Counted from the first letter of the stretch, positions 15,248 through 24,223 are shown. The stretch: DNA of 26,549 bases from an uncultured Lachnospiraceae bacterium (GCA_910585255.1 CAJUEI010000024.1:1-26549), one strand, 5' to 3'. Numbers and translations: made by a program. Notes: generated from the letters alone by a model not told the origin.

Positions 15248-16891
15248 TTAAACAGAAATGATCGTTACCTGTTCGTTTTGTTCCTTCTGAAAATATCGTT
15301 CAAAGGAATCCTGATGTGAAACCAATAATAAAGCTATCTGATTTTTCCTACAATATCTTATTACCTTTTTTGTAAGTTCTGTTACCAATTCTGGATTCAA
15401 TGCACTTGTCGGTTCATCCAACATCAATAGATCTGGTTTTCTCAATAATACCCTTGCTAATCCCATCCTCTGTTTCTGTCCTCCTGAAAGATTCTCTCCA
15501 TTCTGCTCCACCTGATAATCATATCCCTTCGCCTCAATCAGTTCCTCTAAACAAGCTGTCTGTATCACTTCCTCTAATTCTTCCTTTGAATACGTTTCTC
15601 CCATTGTAAGATTATGGAAAATCGTATCTTTAAAAATATAAGGCATTTGCTGTAACTGCATTACATGATCATAATAAACATTCGGATCAATGGTCTCTAT
15701 CTCAATTCCATTATACTTAATTTTCACTTCTTGTCCATTCCGATTATAATAACGGGAAATCAATTGAAACAGACTCGATTTTCCTTTTCCACTGCTTCCT
15801 TTTATGATTACAGTTTCTCCCTTTTTCACTTTAAATCTAACATCCTTTAGAATGGTTTTTCCATCCTCAAATCGATAACCATCTGAATCAAATGTAAATG
15901 AAGCCATCTCTCCCAATTGCTTTACAGAATAAACCGTTCGATTCTTTTCTAAAATAGGCATAATTTTTTCTTGTATCGCTAATGCCTGTTGTCTTTGATT
16001 CAGATAATCAGGAATCACTTGAACAGGTTCTTGTAAGGTACTTACAACAGCATAAATAGCAATCAATTCTCCAATTGTAAGCTGATTTTTTAAGATTAGT
16101 ACTACTCCAATTAAGATAGAAAAAATCGGCAGTGTAATTACCAACATAGCATAAGTAGAAGTAAATGCCGAATAAAGACGAGAAATACGTTTACTATATG
16201 GAATAGAATTCTGTTCTATAAAATGAGATAATTGATTCTTAAAAAATGTCTCTTTTTTATATTGTTTTATTTCTTTGATTCCATTAAAATTTTCTACCAT
16301 TCGATTACTAATCTCTGTATTCGAAACTTGCAGCTGATATCTTTGATGGGAGATTGCTTTACTAATATATTGTGTACATAAGAAACAAAGGAGGATGATA
16401 AGAAAAACGGCTATAGAAATCCATATATTATAGTACAGCATAATTCCAAATGCCAATAAAAAACTAATAATATTTCCAATCACAGTAATAATTCCTGTAC
16501 TTTTCCAATCCGAAATAAACTTACTGTCATCTTTAATCATAGATAGTAGACTAGAAGATACATACTTTTCATGAAAAGAACAATCTTTCTCCAAAGATAG
16601 AGCAAATAAATTTTCCATAAAAGAATAATGACTGGTATACTCTAAGTTTCTATATAAATATTGACAAATACAATTTAAAAGAAAAAATAAAATAGCCAAA
16701 ACAACACAATCCCTTAAATATCCCCATGTAATATCCACCACTCTTGTAGAAATACTATCGGTCATTTGCTGAATCTCTACTAAAAGAAAATAGCGAATAA
16801 ATGTATTTACAATAAAGATAATAGCTGTTACAATCTGGATCTTTTGTAAAGGTTTAAAGATCCTATTAATTTCTTTGTCAAATTGTTTCAT
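15248..16891 (-). CDS. ABC exporter half-transporter (membrane domain plus ATPase)
   Basis: A 547-residue exporter. Residues 1 to about 310 form the six-helix ABC membrane domain. The ATPase domain has Walker A GSSGKGKSS (about 365), the signature LSGGQKQR (about 467), Walker B LLMLDEPTSAL and the His switch LLLVSHQ. There is no C39 peptidase domain, so it would not itself cleave a leader. A likely job is export of a peptide or drug as a homodimer, or as a heterodimer with one of the two exporters at 19079-22355. AAAGGAAAGGAA precedes the ATG at 16891. It lies 119 bases downstream of the XRE-TPR pair in the same direction, and converges on the 15-codon gene. No good promoter is seen in the 119-base gap (only a TATAAT at 16975-16980 without a -35). 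Confidence 0.9.
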   Translation of the reverse strand: MKQFDKEINRIFKPLQKIQIVTAIIFIVNTFIRYFLLVEIQQMTDSISTRVVDITWGYLRDCVVLAILFFLLNCICQYLYRNLEYTSHYSFMENLFALSLEKDCSFHEKYVSSSLLSMIKDDSKFISDWKSTGIITVIGNIISFLLAFGIMLYYNIWISIAVFLIILLCFLCTQYISKAISHQRYQLQVSNTEISNRMVENFNGIKEIKQYKKETFFKNQLSHFIEQNSIPYSKRISRLYSAFTSTYAMLVITLPIFSILIGVVLILKNQLTIGELIAIYAVVSTLQEPVQVIPDYLNQRQQALAIQEKIMPILEKNRTVYSVKQLGEMASFTFDSDGYRFEDGKTILKDVRFKVKKGETVIIKGSSGKGKSSLFQLISRYYNRNGQEVKIKYNGIEIETIDPNVYYDHVMQLQQMPYIFKDTIFHNLTMGETYSKEELEEVIQTACLEELIEAKGYDYQVEQNGENLSGGQKQRMGLARVLLRKPDLLMLDEPTSALNPELVTELTKKVIRYCRKNQIALLLVSHQDSFERYFQKEQNEQVTIISV

Positions 16892-17010
16892 AACATTATA
16901 TTCCTTTCCTTTATTATAATAATTTTTTCAGATATGATATAAACATTGGAATTATCAAATTTTTATGTTTTAATATTATACCTGGTGTTACAAATTATAT
17001 GAGTCTCAAA

Positions 17011-17970
17011 TTACTCCTTACATAGATTATAACATAGATAATAATTAAAATATTCAGTAAAAGACATGGCATATTTTTTTTGTATATAATTTTTAATATG
17101 TTCCATTAAGCCTACATTATGACAACCTTCAGCTACATAATATGCCTCTAACAATCTTTCCTTACAACATACTTCATTTTTTCCTAATTCTCGTTCTCCA
17201 TAAGCAAGATCATAAAGAAGAGTTGACAAACTTCCTGCATTATCCCCCATAATTGCTAATGGAATTGCTTTTTCTATAACTTTTAATGACTCTTCTTTTT
17301 CTCCATAATGCCAGAGAGCTTGTCCTAAATTGGATAATACCAGCCTCTCACTTTTTGAACGCTCTTTTATATCAATAGAAACATTCTCAAAATAATTTTG
17401 TAAATCCCGAAGCAATTCTACACTTTTTTGAAAATTATTTTCTTCATAATAAGAACCGGCAATATTACATAAAATCAGAATTTCCTGTCTTGAAAAAAAA
17501 CTATTTGGTATCGTTCCTTCTTTATAATCTACTATTGTACAACGTAATGCTTCTGCTAACTGATGTCTTTCTTCTATTATATTAATTCTATTTAAGTTTT
17601 TATCTATTAAAGCCTGAATCCGCAGTATATATTGGCGATTTACTGGCTCCTCTTGATTGAGATTTCTTTTTAGTTCTAATAATTTAGGTTCTGCCTGTTT
17701 ATAATTATGAATATGAATTAACTGTTCAATTTCTTCCCTTCTTATATAATTTTCTATATCATTGCTCCTAATAAAAGGAAGATATCGTTTTCCTTCTTTT
17801 CCCATCTTCTCCATTAAAGCCTCAAAAGTTGTTCGATTTGGTGTATTTTTTCCAGTTTCAATCCTTGAAAGAGTCCTTACCGAACAAATTCCACTGCTTA
17901 ATTCCTCTTGTGTAATAGAAAGACTTTCTCTAGTACGTTTAATTACTTCCCCTATTTGATACACTCCCAC
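17011..17970 (-). CDS. XRE-type HTH regulator with TPR-like C-terminus (second of pair)
   Basis: A 319-residue regulator. The N-terminal HTH reads QIGEVIKRTRESLSITQEEL, then SSGICSVRTLSRIETGKNTP, a Cro/C1 fold with the recognition helix around SVRTLSRIE. The rest is about 240 residues of paired helices (for example EENNFQKSVELLRDL, ALWHYGEKEESLKVIEKAI) of TPR type. This architecture is that of RRNPP regulators (Rgg, PlcR, PrgX), which bind short imported peptides in the TPR groove. The start is set at GTG 17970, with GGAGGA 8 bases upstream; a longer frame opening at 18132 would only re-read the preceding gene. It overlaps the upstream paralog by 19 bases, so the two are co-transcribed. Confidence 0.85.
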   Translation of the reverse strand: MGVYQIGEVIKRTRESLSITQEELSSGICSVRTLSRIETGKNTPNRTTFEALMEKMGKEGKRYLPFIRSNDIENYIRREEIEQLIHIHNYKQAEPKLLELKRNLNQEEPVNRQYILRIQALIDKNLNRINIIEERHQLAEALRCTIVDYKEGTIPNSFFSRQEILILCNIAGSYYEENNFQKSVELLRDLQNYFENVSIDIKERSKSERLVLSNLGQALWHYGEKEESLKVIEKAIPLAIMGDNAGSLSTLLYDLAYGERELGKNEVCCKERLLEAYYVAEGCHNVGLMEHIKNYIQKKYAMSFTEYFNYYLCYNLCKE

Positions 17971-18890
17971 TGATATTCTTCCTCCAAATGTATTTTTATT
18001 TTTTTTGCTTCTTCTACTTGATTTTTTACAAGATATAAATAATAAGAACGTTGAAAACATGCTATTCCTTGTTCTTTTAAAGCAAAATTTTTTTCTGCAA
18101 ATATTTCTATACAGTTTCCCATACATTCCCATAATTCTGGTATCTGGTGAAGACTTCCTGCCTTAGAAAGCAGTTCAAGTGTATTTTTACAAGTTATATA
18201 GGCTGTTTCTATCTTTTGGAATTTAATTAAAACCAAAGCCATTTGATAAGATACTCTCGCATACATTTTTATTTTTTGAAGTTTTCTTTCATAACTTTGC
18301 TCTAAATACAAATAGAGTTCGTGTAATAATATATAAGCCTTATCAAACCATTTCTGTTGTATGTACATTTCAGCCAATGCATCTAATAATTCTAACTCTT
18401 CACTGCTTAAAATATATTGATTTAATTTTTCTTTCCATCCTTCTGGAATAATAATAGTAATTGCTTGTTCTATATAATCAATTCCTTGTTTTACATTTCC
18501 CCTATCCCATTCTAAAAAACCCTTCATTCGAAAAAGAAACTGTTCCTCTAATTTAGAAAGTATCCCTTCTTGCATTTTTTGATATAGTTCGATACATTCT
18601 TCCAATTCATGATCTTTTTTCTTCTCTTGACAAATCCGCATTTTTGTTCTTAGATCATATAAAATAAATTCCTTTTTTCCCGCATAAATCTCAAATTTAT
18701 CTGGAGGATATCCAAGCCGTCCCAAAATTACTTCTAACATCATGATCTCAGCTTCCCGCTCATCTGCTTCTATTCTTGAAAAAGTAGGAGCAGAGCATAA
18801 TCCTCTGCAAAGCTGCTGCCCAGATATACCCTGTTCCATCCTCAATCTTCTTATTACTTCCCCTATTGTCCATTTCTCCCCTGTTTCCAT
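17952..18890 (-). CDS. XRE-type HTH regulator with TPR-like C-terminus (first of pair)
   Basis: A 312-residue paralog of the gene that follows it. The HTH at about residues 8-60 contains TIGEVIRRLRMEQGISGQQL and RGLCSAPTFSRIEADEREAE, parallel to the second protein (IGEVI, G-CS, SRIE conserved). The C-terminal 240 residues are helix pairs of TPR type (KWFDKAYILLHELYLYLEQ, VSYQMALVLIKFQKIETAY). It is probably an RRNPP-like peptide-responsive regulator. The start at 18890 follows AAGGAG with 6 bases between; an earlier in-frame ATG at 18926 has no site. It is divergent from the ABC pair at 19079 across about 190 bases with a palindrome in the shared promoter region, so control of that pair is likely but inferred. 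Confidence 0.85.
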   Translation of the reverse strand: METGEKWTIGEVIRRLRMEQGISGQQLCRGLCSAPTFSRIEADEREAEIMMLEVILGRLGYPPDKFEIYAGKKEFILYDLRTKMRICQEKKKDHELEECIELYQKMQEGILSKLEEQFLFRMKGFLEWDRGNVKQGIDYIEQAITIIIPEGWKEKLNQYILSSEELELLDALAEMYIQQKWFDKAYILLHELYLYLEQSYERKLQKIKMYARVSYQMALVLIKFQKIETAYITCKNTLELLSKAGSLHQIPELWECMGNCIEIFAEKNFALKEQGIACFQRSYYLYLVKNQVEEAKKIKIHLEEEYQWECIK

Positions 18891-18948
18891 CTCATTCTCC
18901 TTCGAAAAGTAAAATAACATAAACATATTATTTTAAGCCACTATTTCT

Positions 18949-18978
18949 TAGTATACTATTATAATCTTAAAACACAAG
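18949..18978 (-). promoter_or_regulatory. Candidate promoter and palindromic operator for the XRE pair
   Basis: The perfect 10-base palindrome TAGTATACTA (18949-18958) contains a minus-strand -10 box TATACT (18950-18955). A -35-like TTGTGT lies 16 bases upstream (18972-18977). A palindrome centred on the -10 suits autorepression. On the other strand the ABC pair has only a TATAAA at 19048-19053 with no clear -35. Confidence 0.4.
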
Positions 18979-19078
18979 GACATTTCTGGAAAATTATTTT
19001 TTCCTAATAGGTCATGGTTTTTTTTATGATTCTACTTAAAATAAACTTATAAAATACAATTACTCAAGGAGACTGACG

Positions 19079-20827
19079 ATGCTTCACTTTTTTCGAAGAT
19101 ATTTATCTGCCTTTAAATTTTGGAAATATGTTATCACCCTCCCTCTATATTATCTCAACTCCATGCTCCCAGCATTTATCTTATACTGCGGAATTTGGAT
19201 TGCAGAACATGCCTTAGATTTTTATAAAGTAATCTTTTTTATGGTTTTAGCTGCATTTTTATATCTAATTTTAGGAAAAATAGCGGTTTATCATCAAAGT
19301 ATATTATATTATTCCATTCACCAAGCAGGAAAAAATCTAAAAATCGATCTAATAAAAACTATGATGAAAAACCGAGAAATACAAGTAGACAGCTCTATTT
19401 TATTAAATGATGCCGAGAAAATAGAAGAAAATTTGTTCTTAGGAGGAATTGAATTAATCGAACAAATTTTATTCTATCTATTGGCATTTGGAATTATCTC
19501 TTATCTAAATATATGGATTGCACTTTTTCTATCCCTTCTTTCCTTTTTTATCGCTGTTATCAATATTAAAAGCCGAAAAAAAGGAATGTTTTATCAAATG
19601 CAGAACAGCGAACAGCTAAAAGAACAATTAACACTTCTTGAACAGACCGAGCATGGATATGAAACAATTCTAATGTATCAACAACAGGAAAACATGCAAA
19701 AAGAATTTCATAACTGTGCTCAAAAATTATATATTACACAGAGTCAGTTAAAATGGAATCAAGAAAATATTAGTATTATAACCGCTGTCTTTTTTATGTG
19801 CAGTTTTCTTGTCTATATGTTTGGCGGAAATTTTTTTATGACAATCGGAGTTTTAACCTATTCACAGATTATGTTAATTGCTCAAATGTCCAATTATCTA
19901 TTTAAACCGATTCAAAAAATTATGCCGGCGTGGTTTCAAGTTCAATCTGTACAGAAAATAACAGAAAAACTGCAGCATATTTTAGAAAATACCGACTCTG
20001 CAGACTCTTGTCTAAATGCAGAAACTTTACAGACTTCCGACCCAAAGCTACAGATGAAGCAACAATTACTATTAAAACTGGATTCTTTTTCTCTTCACCA
20101 AAAAGAAATTTTAAAATCTCTTTCTCTTTCTATAAAAAAAGGAGAAAAAGTTTTACTGTTAGGTTCTAATGGATGCGGAAAATCAACTTTACTAAAATAT
20201 CTGCTTGGATATTATGGTTATCAGAAGGATTCTCTTTTTATCGATAATACCGACTGCAGCTCTCTTCCCTGGAATATAACTGCTTCTGTATTTTCTTCTG
20301 TAGATCAAAATTTTTTTCTGCTTCCGGGAAGTGTAAAAGAAAATATTGGCTGTTTTCAAAACCGGTCAAATCAAACCCAAGCCATTCAGGAAGCACTTTC
20401 TCTCTGCGATCTAAAAGAAATAGAAGATAGAGAAGATATCTCTTCTCTCTCAGGCGGACAGAAACAGCGAGTTGCTATCGCCCGTGCCATAGCTTCCCGC
20501 CGCAGTATTATGGTATTAGATGAAGCCTTCAGTGCAGTAGATGCCAAACATCACTTTGATATAGAACAAAAGCTGCTGCAAATCCCTGATTTAACATTAA
20601 TTGAAGTTGTTCATCAGATCGCAATCGAAAATTATTGGCTGTTTGATAAAGTGATTTTTATGAATCAAGGCAGTATCGTTCGTTTTGGAACTCCGCAGCA
20701 ATTAATAAAAGAACCTTTCATTCAAAATTTATGGGAAAACCCTAGAGGAGAAAAAGCAAATGAAACAGAAAAGTCTTCGGATAAGAATCATCTGGCTTCT
20801 TATCACCAGTCCGCTTATAGCAATTAA
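19079..20827 (+). CDS. ABC exporter half-transporter, first of overlapping pair
   Basis: A 582-residue exporter. The membrane domain covers about residues 15-300 with six hydrophobic stretches (for example IVITALF-type and FLGGIELIEQILFYLLAFGI). The ATPase has Walker A GSNGCGKST (about 361-369), the signature LSGGQKQR (about 456), Walker B SIMVLDEAFSAVD (about 476) and switch His in LIEVVHQ. There is no peptidase or substrate-binding domain. AAGGAG precedes the ATG at 19079. The next gene starts 68 bases before this one ends, in another frame, so the two products are made together and probably form a heterodimer. It is divergent from the XRE-TPR regulators. The cargo is unknown; a short peptide is the guess from context. 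Confidence 0.9.
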   Translation: MLHFFRRYLSAFKFWKYVITLPLYYLNSMLPAFILYCGIWIAEHALDFYKVIFFMVLAAFLYLILGKIAVYHQSILYYSIHQAGKNLKIDLIKTMMKNREIQVDSSILLNDAEKIEENLFLGGIELIEQILFYLLAFGIISYLNIWIALFLSLLSFFIAVINIKSRKKGMFYQMQNSEQLKEQLTLLEQTEHGYETILMYQQQENMQKEFHNCAQKLYITQSQLKWNQENISIITAVFFMCSFLVYMFGGNFFMTIGVLTYSQIMLIAQMSNYLFKPIQKIMPAWFQVQSVQKITEKLQHILENTDSADSCLNAETLQTSDPKLQMKQQLLLKLDSFSLHQKEILKSLSLSIKKGEKVLLLGSNGCGKSTLLKYLLGYYGYQKDSLFIDNTDCSSLPWNITASVFSSVDQNFFLLPGSVKENIGCFQNRSNQTQAIQEALSLCDLKEIEDREDISSLSGGQKQRVAIARAIASRRSIMVLDEAFSAVDAKHHFDIEQKLLQIPDLTLIEVVHQIAIENYWLFDKVIFMNQGSIVRFGTPQQLIKEPFIQNLWENPRGEKANETEKSSDKNHLASYHQSAYSN

Positions 20828-22355
20828 TAATGTAGTACGCTCTCTCTTCCAAAAATATCTATGGGATGCACTGCCAATGGAACAGAACGAGGCTTGGCTG
20901 CTGGGAAGTATCTTTATTGGATATCTGCTTTTTTTCTGGGGAATTGCCTATCTGAATACTATCAATCAAGTCCTTTTTTCAAAAGAAATTGCTTGCCGTA
21001 TAAAAGAACAGGTATATTCCTGTTATATAAAAAGCAAAGCCTTTTTATATAAGAGAAAAAATCTAGAGAGTACGATAAATCACGATATTCCTATGTTAGA
21101 AGAGGATTATTATTATGCAATTATACACTGTTTTATCTATGGTCTAGATGTTTTATTTGCATTTTTTATTACCTTTTCCGTTCATATATTATATGGACTA
21201 TTTTGCTTTATCATTATGATTATTCCAATTTTATTCAGTATTCGGCAAGTCGATCGCATCAGCGAGACCAGACAGCAAATATTAGAAGAAAAAGAAAAAT
21301 ATACTCACTTTTTATCTGAGATCAGAAATGGAAAAGCCACGATTCGGCATTATCAATTATTAGAGATCATCTTTGGACAACATTCTGAATTTGCAGAAAA
21401 GATTGCTGCACTCGGGGCAAAGAAAAGAGAACAGATGGCAGCAAGTATGATTGTAAATCAAAATATAAACCGATTAGCCAGCGGAATTGCTGCCTTTATG
21501 GGATTTTATCTGGTAGGACAAGGAAAACTAACATTGGGATGGGTAATGGCTTTTCTTCAGCTTTCTTCTTCTATGACTTACTCTTTAGTAGATACAATTC
21601 AGACAGGAATCAATATCTTTAGCTGCAGAAAATTGCGGAAAAAACTTTCTGAAGAATATCCGCTTACTGAAAATACAATTGCTATAACCGAAAAAAATTT
21701 TAACTCGGCAGTAAAACTTGGCTGCCATTGCTCTATTAAAAGCTGCTTTCTAGAAGAAAGACAAGTGTTACATAATATTGACTTTTCTATTGCACCGGGA
21801 GAGAAATTATTGATTACAGGAAAAAACGGTTCTGGAAAAACAACTCTATTAAAAATTTTACTGGGATTAAATGAAAATTTCGAAGGATTTCTCAAATGGT
21901 CAGATGAGAAAGAACAAATTGTAGAAAAAGAAGCGATAACCCACCAAATTGCCTATATTCCGCAAAATCCATTTGTATTTGGCAAAACTATAAAAGAAAA
22001 TATTCTTTTAAATTTAGAGGAAGATAACGAGTTCTACCAAGAAATTAAGAAAAAAGCCTGTTTAAAAGCAGAAGATGAAAAAGAAATTAATGATTTTGAA
22101 CAGACTATTTCCGGCGGTGAAAAACAAAAGATCGAATTGGCAAGAGCACTTTATTCCAGACGAAATATCTTGATTTTTGATGAACCCTACAGTGCCTTTG
22201 ATCAAAGTTCTCTTTTAGAAACAGAACGATATCTTCTCAGCGATCCAGACAAAACCGTAATTGTAGTATCTCATGCGGAACGGGAAGAAACCAGAAAACT
22301 ATATACCCGTCATCTGGTTCTTGAAAATGGAACAGTTAAAAAACAGAGTATTTAA
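20760..22355 (+). CDS. ABC exporter half-transporter, second of overlapping pair
   Basis: A 531-residue exporter with the same plan: a six-helix membrane domain to about residue 300, then an ATPase with Walker A GKNGSGKTT (about 352-360), the signature ISGGEKQK (about 449), Walker B NILIFDEPYSAFD (about 469) and switch His in VVVSHAE. The catalytic Glu follows Asp in Walker B (FDEP), whereas the partner has LDEA, so both sites look competent. The start follows GAGGAG inside the end of the preceding gene. Together with that gene it forms a likely heterodimeric exporter. It is closed by the hairpin at 22368-22394. Confidence 0.9.
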   Translation: MKQKSLRIRIIWLLITSPLIAINNVVRSLFQKYLWDALPMEQNEAWLLGSIFIGYLLFFWGIAYLNTINQVLFSKEIACRIKEQVYSCYIKSKAFLYKRKNLESTINHDIPMLEEDYYYAIIHCFIYGLDVLFAFFITFSVHILYGLFCFIIMIIPILFSIRQVDRISETRQQILEEKEKYTHFLSEIRNGKATIRHYQLLEIIFGQHSEFAEKIAALGAKKREQMAASMIVNQNINRLASGIAAFMGFYLVGQGKLTLGWVMAFLQLSSSMTYSLVDTIQTGINIFSCRKLRKKLSEEYPLTENTIAITEKNFNSAVKLGCHCSIKSCFLEERQVLHNIDFSIAPGEKLLITGKNGSGKTTLLKILLGLNENFEGFLKWSDEKEQIVEKEAITHQIAYIPQNPFVFGKTIKENILLNLEEDNEFYQEIKKKACLKAEDEKEINDFEQTISGGEKQKIELARALYSRRNILIFDEPYSAFDQSSLLETERYLLSDPDKTVIVVSHAEREETRKLYTRHLVLENGTVKKQSI

Positions 22356-22361
22356 CAGAAT

Positions 22362-22394
22362 AAAAACGGCTCGTTTGAAACAGACAAACGAGCC
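22362..22394 (-). terminator. Intrinsic terminator between ABC pair and chemoreceptor
   Basis: A perfect 10-base stem, GGCTCGTTTG (22368-22377) and CAAACGAGCC (22385-22394), with a seven-base loop. On the minus strand the stem is followed by GTTTTTATT, so it ends the chemoreceptor transcript; on the plus strand the following T-run is poor, so it may end the ABC transcript only partly. Confidence 0.85.
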
Positions 22395-22412
22395 TATTAC
22401 TATCTAAAATTT

Positions 22413-24116
22413 TTAAATCTGAAAAATATAAATACTTTTTTTCATCTCTCCAGATAATTTTTCTAAATCATTCGTTTTATCTGCTATCATCTGCATCTCC
22501 CTATAAACATTTTGTATCATCTGCATGGCAGTCTCTATATTGGCTGCATTTTCTTCTGAAATAGCTGCCGAGTTCTGTACTGCCGCTACCATATCCGTCC
22601 GCACTTCCTCTAGTTTTACTGTCTTTTCAATTACCACATTGATATGATTCTCCGATTCTACGATTTTATTTCTTACATCTGCAAATACCTGCTCTGTCTT
22701 TTGAATTCCTTTTTCCTGCTCTTGAATCACAATCTGTACTTCTTTCATCTGCTGTATCGTACAGTCCGAATTAACGGTTAAATTATCGACCATATCCTTA
22801 ATATCTTTTACAGCCTCATTTGCCTGTTGGGACAGCTTCTGAATCTCTGATGCCACTACAGCAAATCCTCTTCCCTGCTCTCCCGCCCTTGCCGACTCAA
22901 TAGATGCATTTAGTGACAATAAACTGGTCTGAGAGGCAATCGCTGCAATCATTTCAGTCGCACTGCCGATTCGATCCACCGAATTTTTCGTCGTATCTGT
23001 CTGCTGTTTTAGATAATCAATCGACTTTCGCACCGTTTTCATCTCATTCTTTAGTTCTCCTAACTCTGTCATGGTATCCTTAGATACCTTATCAATACTA
23101 TTCGATATCTGACACATTTTTTTAATTTCAGTATGATTATTGCCGATCATTTCTCCCATTGAAGTGACACCGCCGCTTGCAATACCAGCATCCTCTGCCT
23201 GATTGGAACAGCTTCCCGACATTTCCTGTGCAGACTGTTCTAATTCCTTCATCGTTTTTAAGATATCATCCGATTGTTCCTTTAATTCTGCTGAAGCCAA
23301 ATCCAACTGCTCACCCTTTTTTTGCAGCATCTCTATAATCACTTGAAGCTGATTTCGCAAGCTTAAAATTTCTCTTCCCAACAGACCAACTTCATCGGAA
23401 CGCTTTAAAATCACCTGATCTACTTGAAATGTTAAATCTCCTTCTGATATCTGATGCAGAAATCCCATACTCCGCTCCAGTGCATTGACAATTCGGCTTA
23501 CCAGTCCGATTACCAAAACAGCCGTTATCACCAAAACCACTGCAATTACAACCGACATCTGTATCTGCATCTTTGAGACAATATCCGACACATTTTTACG
23601 AGGAGTTCCTAAAAAAACCATTCCTACTATTTCTTTGGAGTTTTCCTGATAGAATGGGATATAACATACTACATATTCCTTTCCTAAAATTTCTACATCC
23701 CTTTCTAAATAATCCTCTCCCTTTTCTAACACCTTCTGTATCACTTGTTCTGATGCCTTTGTACCAATCTGGCGTTCGCCTCTGGTATTCTCTATTGAAG
23801 TTAAAATTCTGGTATCACCCCAAAATATTGTTACTTCTATTCCTGTATTACTTTTAATATCATCTACAATATCAATCGCTTTCGTAATATTTAAGCTGCT
23901 TCCTTTCCATACATCTCCATTTTCATCCATCTGGTATTTTCCCGGATTTCCTATCTCAAAGATATCTTTTACTGCCATTGCTGTCGCCTGCATCCCAACA
24001 TATGCCATATTATAAATTCCATCTGCAATCCGATTTGCTGCAAGAATAAAAATACCGATTCCCAAAACTAAAACCGGCAGCAATGCAATCATCATAATTT
24101 TTGTCCGCAACTTCAT
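22413..24116 (-). CDS. Methyl-accepting chemotaxis protein with extracellular Cache-type sensor
   Basis: A 567-residue chemoreceptor. A first membrane helix (about 5-27, IMMIALLPVLVLGIGIFIL) is followed by an extracytoplasmic domain of about 160 residues with a single-Cache look (VTIFWGDTRILTSI, then GKEYVVCYIPFYQENSKEIVGMVFLG), a second helix (VVIAVVLVITAVLVIGLV), a HAMP domain (about 213-265) and a long cytosolic coiled-coil signalling domain. The hairpin tip AGEQGRGFAVVASEIQKLS is the CheA/CheW contact. The start is set at 24116, where AAGGTGG precedes the ATG; an upstream in-frame start at 24167 lacks a site. Ligand unknown. No other chemotaxis or flagellar genes lie in the window, so it is a satellite receptor, possibly feeding a type IV-like pilus or flagellar system. 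Confidence 0.93.
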   Translation of the reverse strand: MKLRTKIMMIALLPVLVLGIGIFILAANRIADGIYNMAYVGMQATAMAVKDIFEIGNPGKYQMDENGDVWKGSSLNITKAIDIVDDIKSNTGIEVTIFWGDTRILTSIENTRGERQIGTKASEQVIQKVLEKGEDYLERDVEILGKEYVVCYIPFYQENSKEIVGMVFLGTPRKNVSDIVSKMQIQMSVVIAVVLVITAVLVIGLVSRIVNALERSMGFLHQISEGDLTFQVDQVILKRSDEVGLLGREILSLRNQLQVIIEMLQKKGEQLDLASAELKEQSDDILKTMKELEQSAQEMSGSCSNQAEDAGIASGGVTSMGEMIGNNHTEIKKMCQISNSIDKVSKDTMTELGELKNEMKTVRKSIDYLKQQTDTTKNSVDRIGSATEMIAAIASQTSLLSLNASIESARAGEQGRGFAVVASEIQKLSQQANEAVKDIKDMVDNLTVNSDCTIQQMKEVQIVIQEQEKGIQKTEQVFADVRNKIVESENHINVVIEKTVKLEEVRTDMVAAVQNSAAISEENAANIETAMQMIQNVYREMQMIADKTNDLEKLSGEMKKSIYIFQI

Positions 24117-24156
24117 AACTGGTCCACCTTTCAGATTTGTTCTTTTCATAAAATCA

Positions 24157-24223
24157 ACCAGAACCAAAAAGAGAACGGACGTAGAAAATAAAACTGGAGT
24201 AAGGTCTGCTTTTTGATTCTGGT
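24157..24223 (-). promoter_or_regulatory. Long inverted repeat upstream of the chemoreceptor
   Basis: The arms ACCAGAACCAAAAAG (24157-24171) and CTTTTTGATTCTGGT (24209-24223) pair at 14 of 15 positions around a 37-base loop, starting about 40 bases before the chemoreceptor start. It could be a structured 5' leader or an operator for a dimeric regulator. It does not match riboswitch consensus sequences I know, including c-di-GMP-I. No convincing sigma-A or motility-sigma promoter is visible beside it. Confidence 0.45.

Noticed and set aside
15169..15271. Possible extension of the 15-codon peptide by read-through of TAA in the same frame (about 30 more codons)
   Set aside because: The frame passes straight through the terminator hairpin and T-run and then antisense to the ABC gene end; nothing supports read-through.
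16925..16960. Minus-strand TTGATA before the ABC exporter at 15248-16891 as a sigma-A promoter
   Set aside because: No acceptable -10 box at 16-18 bases; the gene may be read from the regulator operon upstream.
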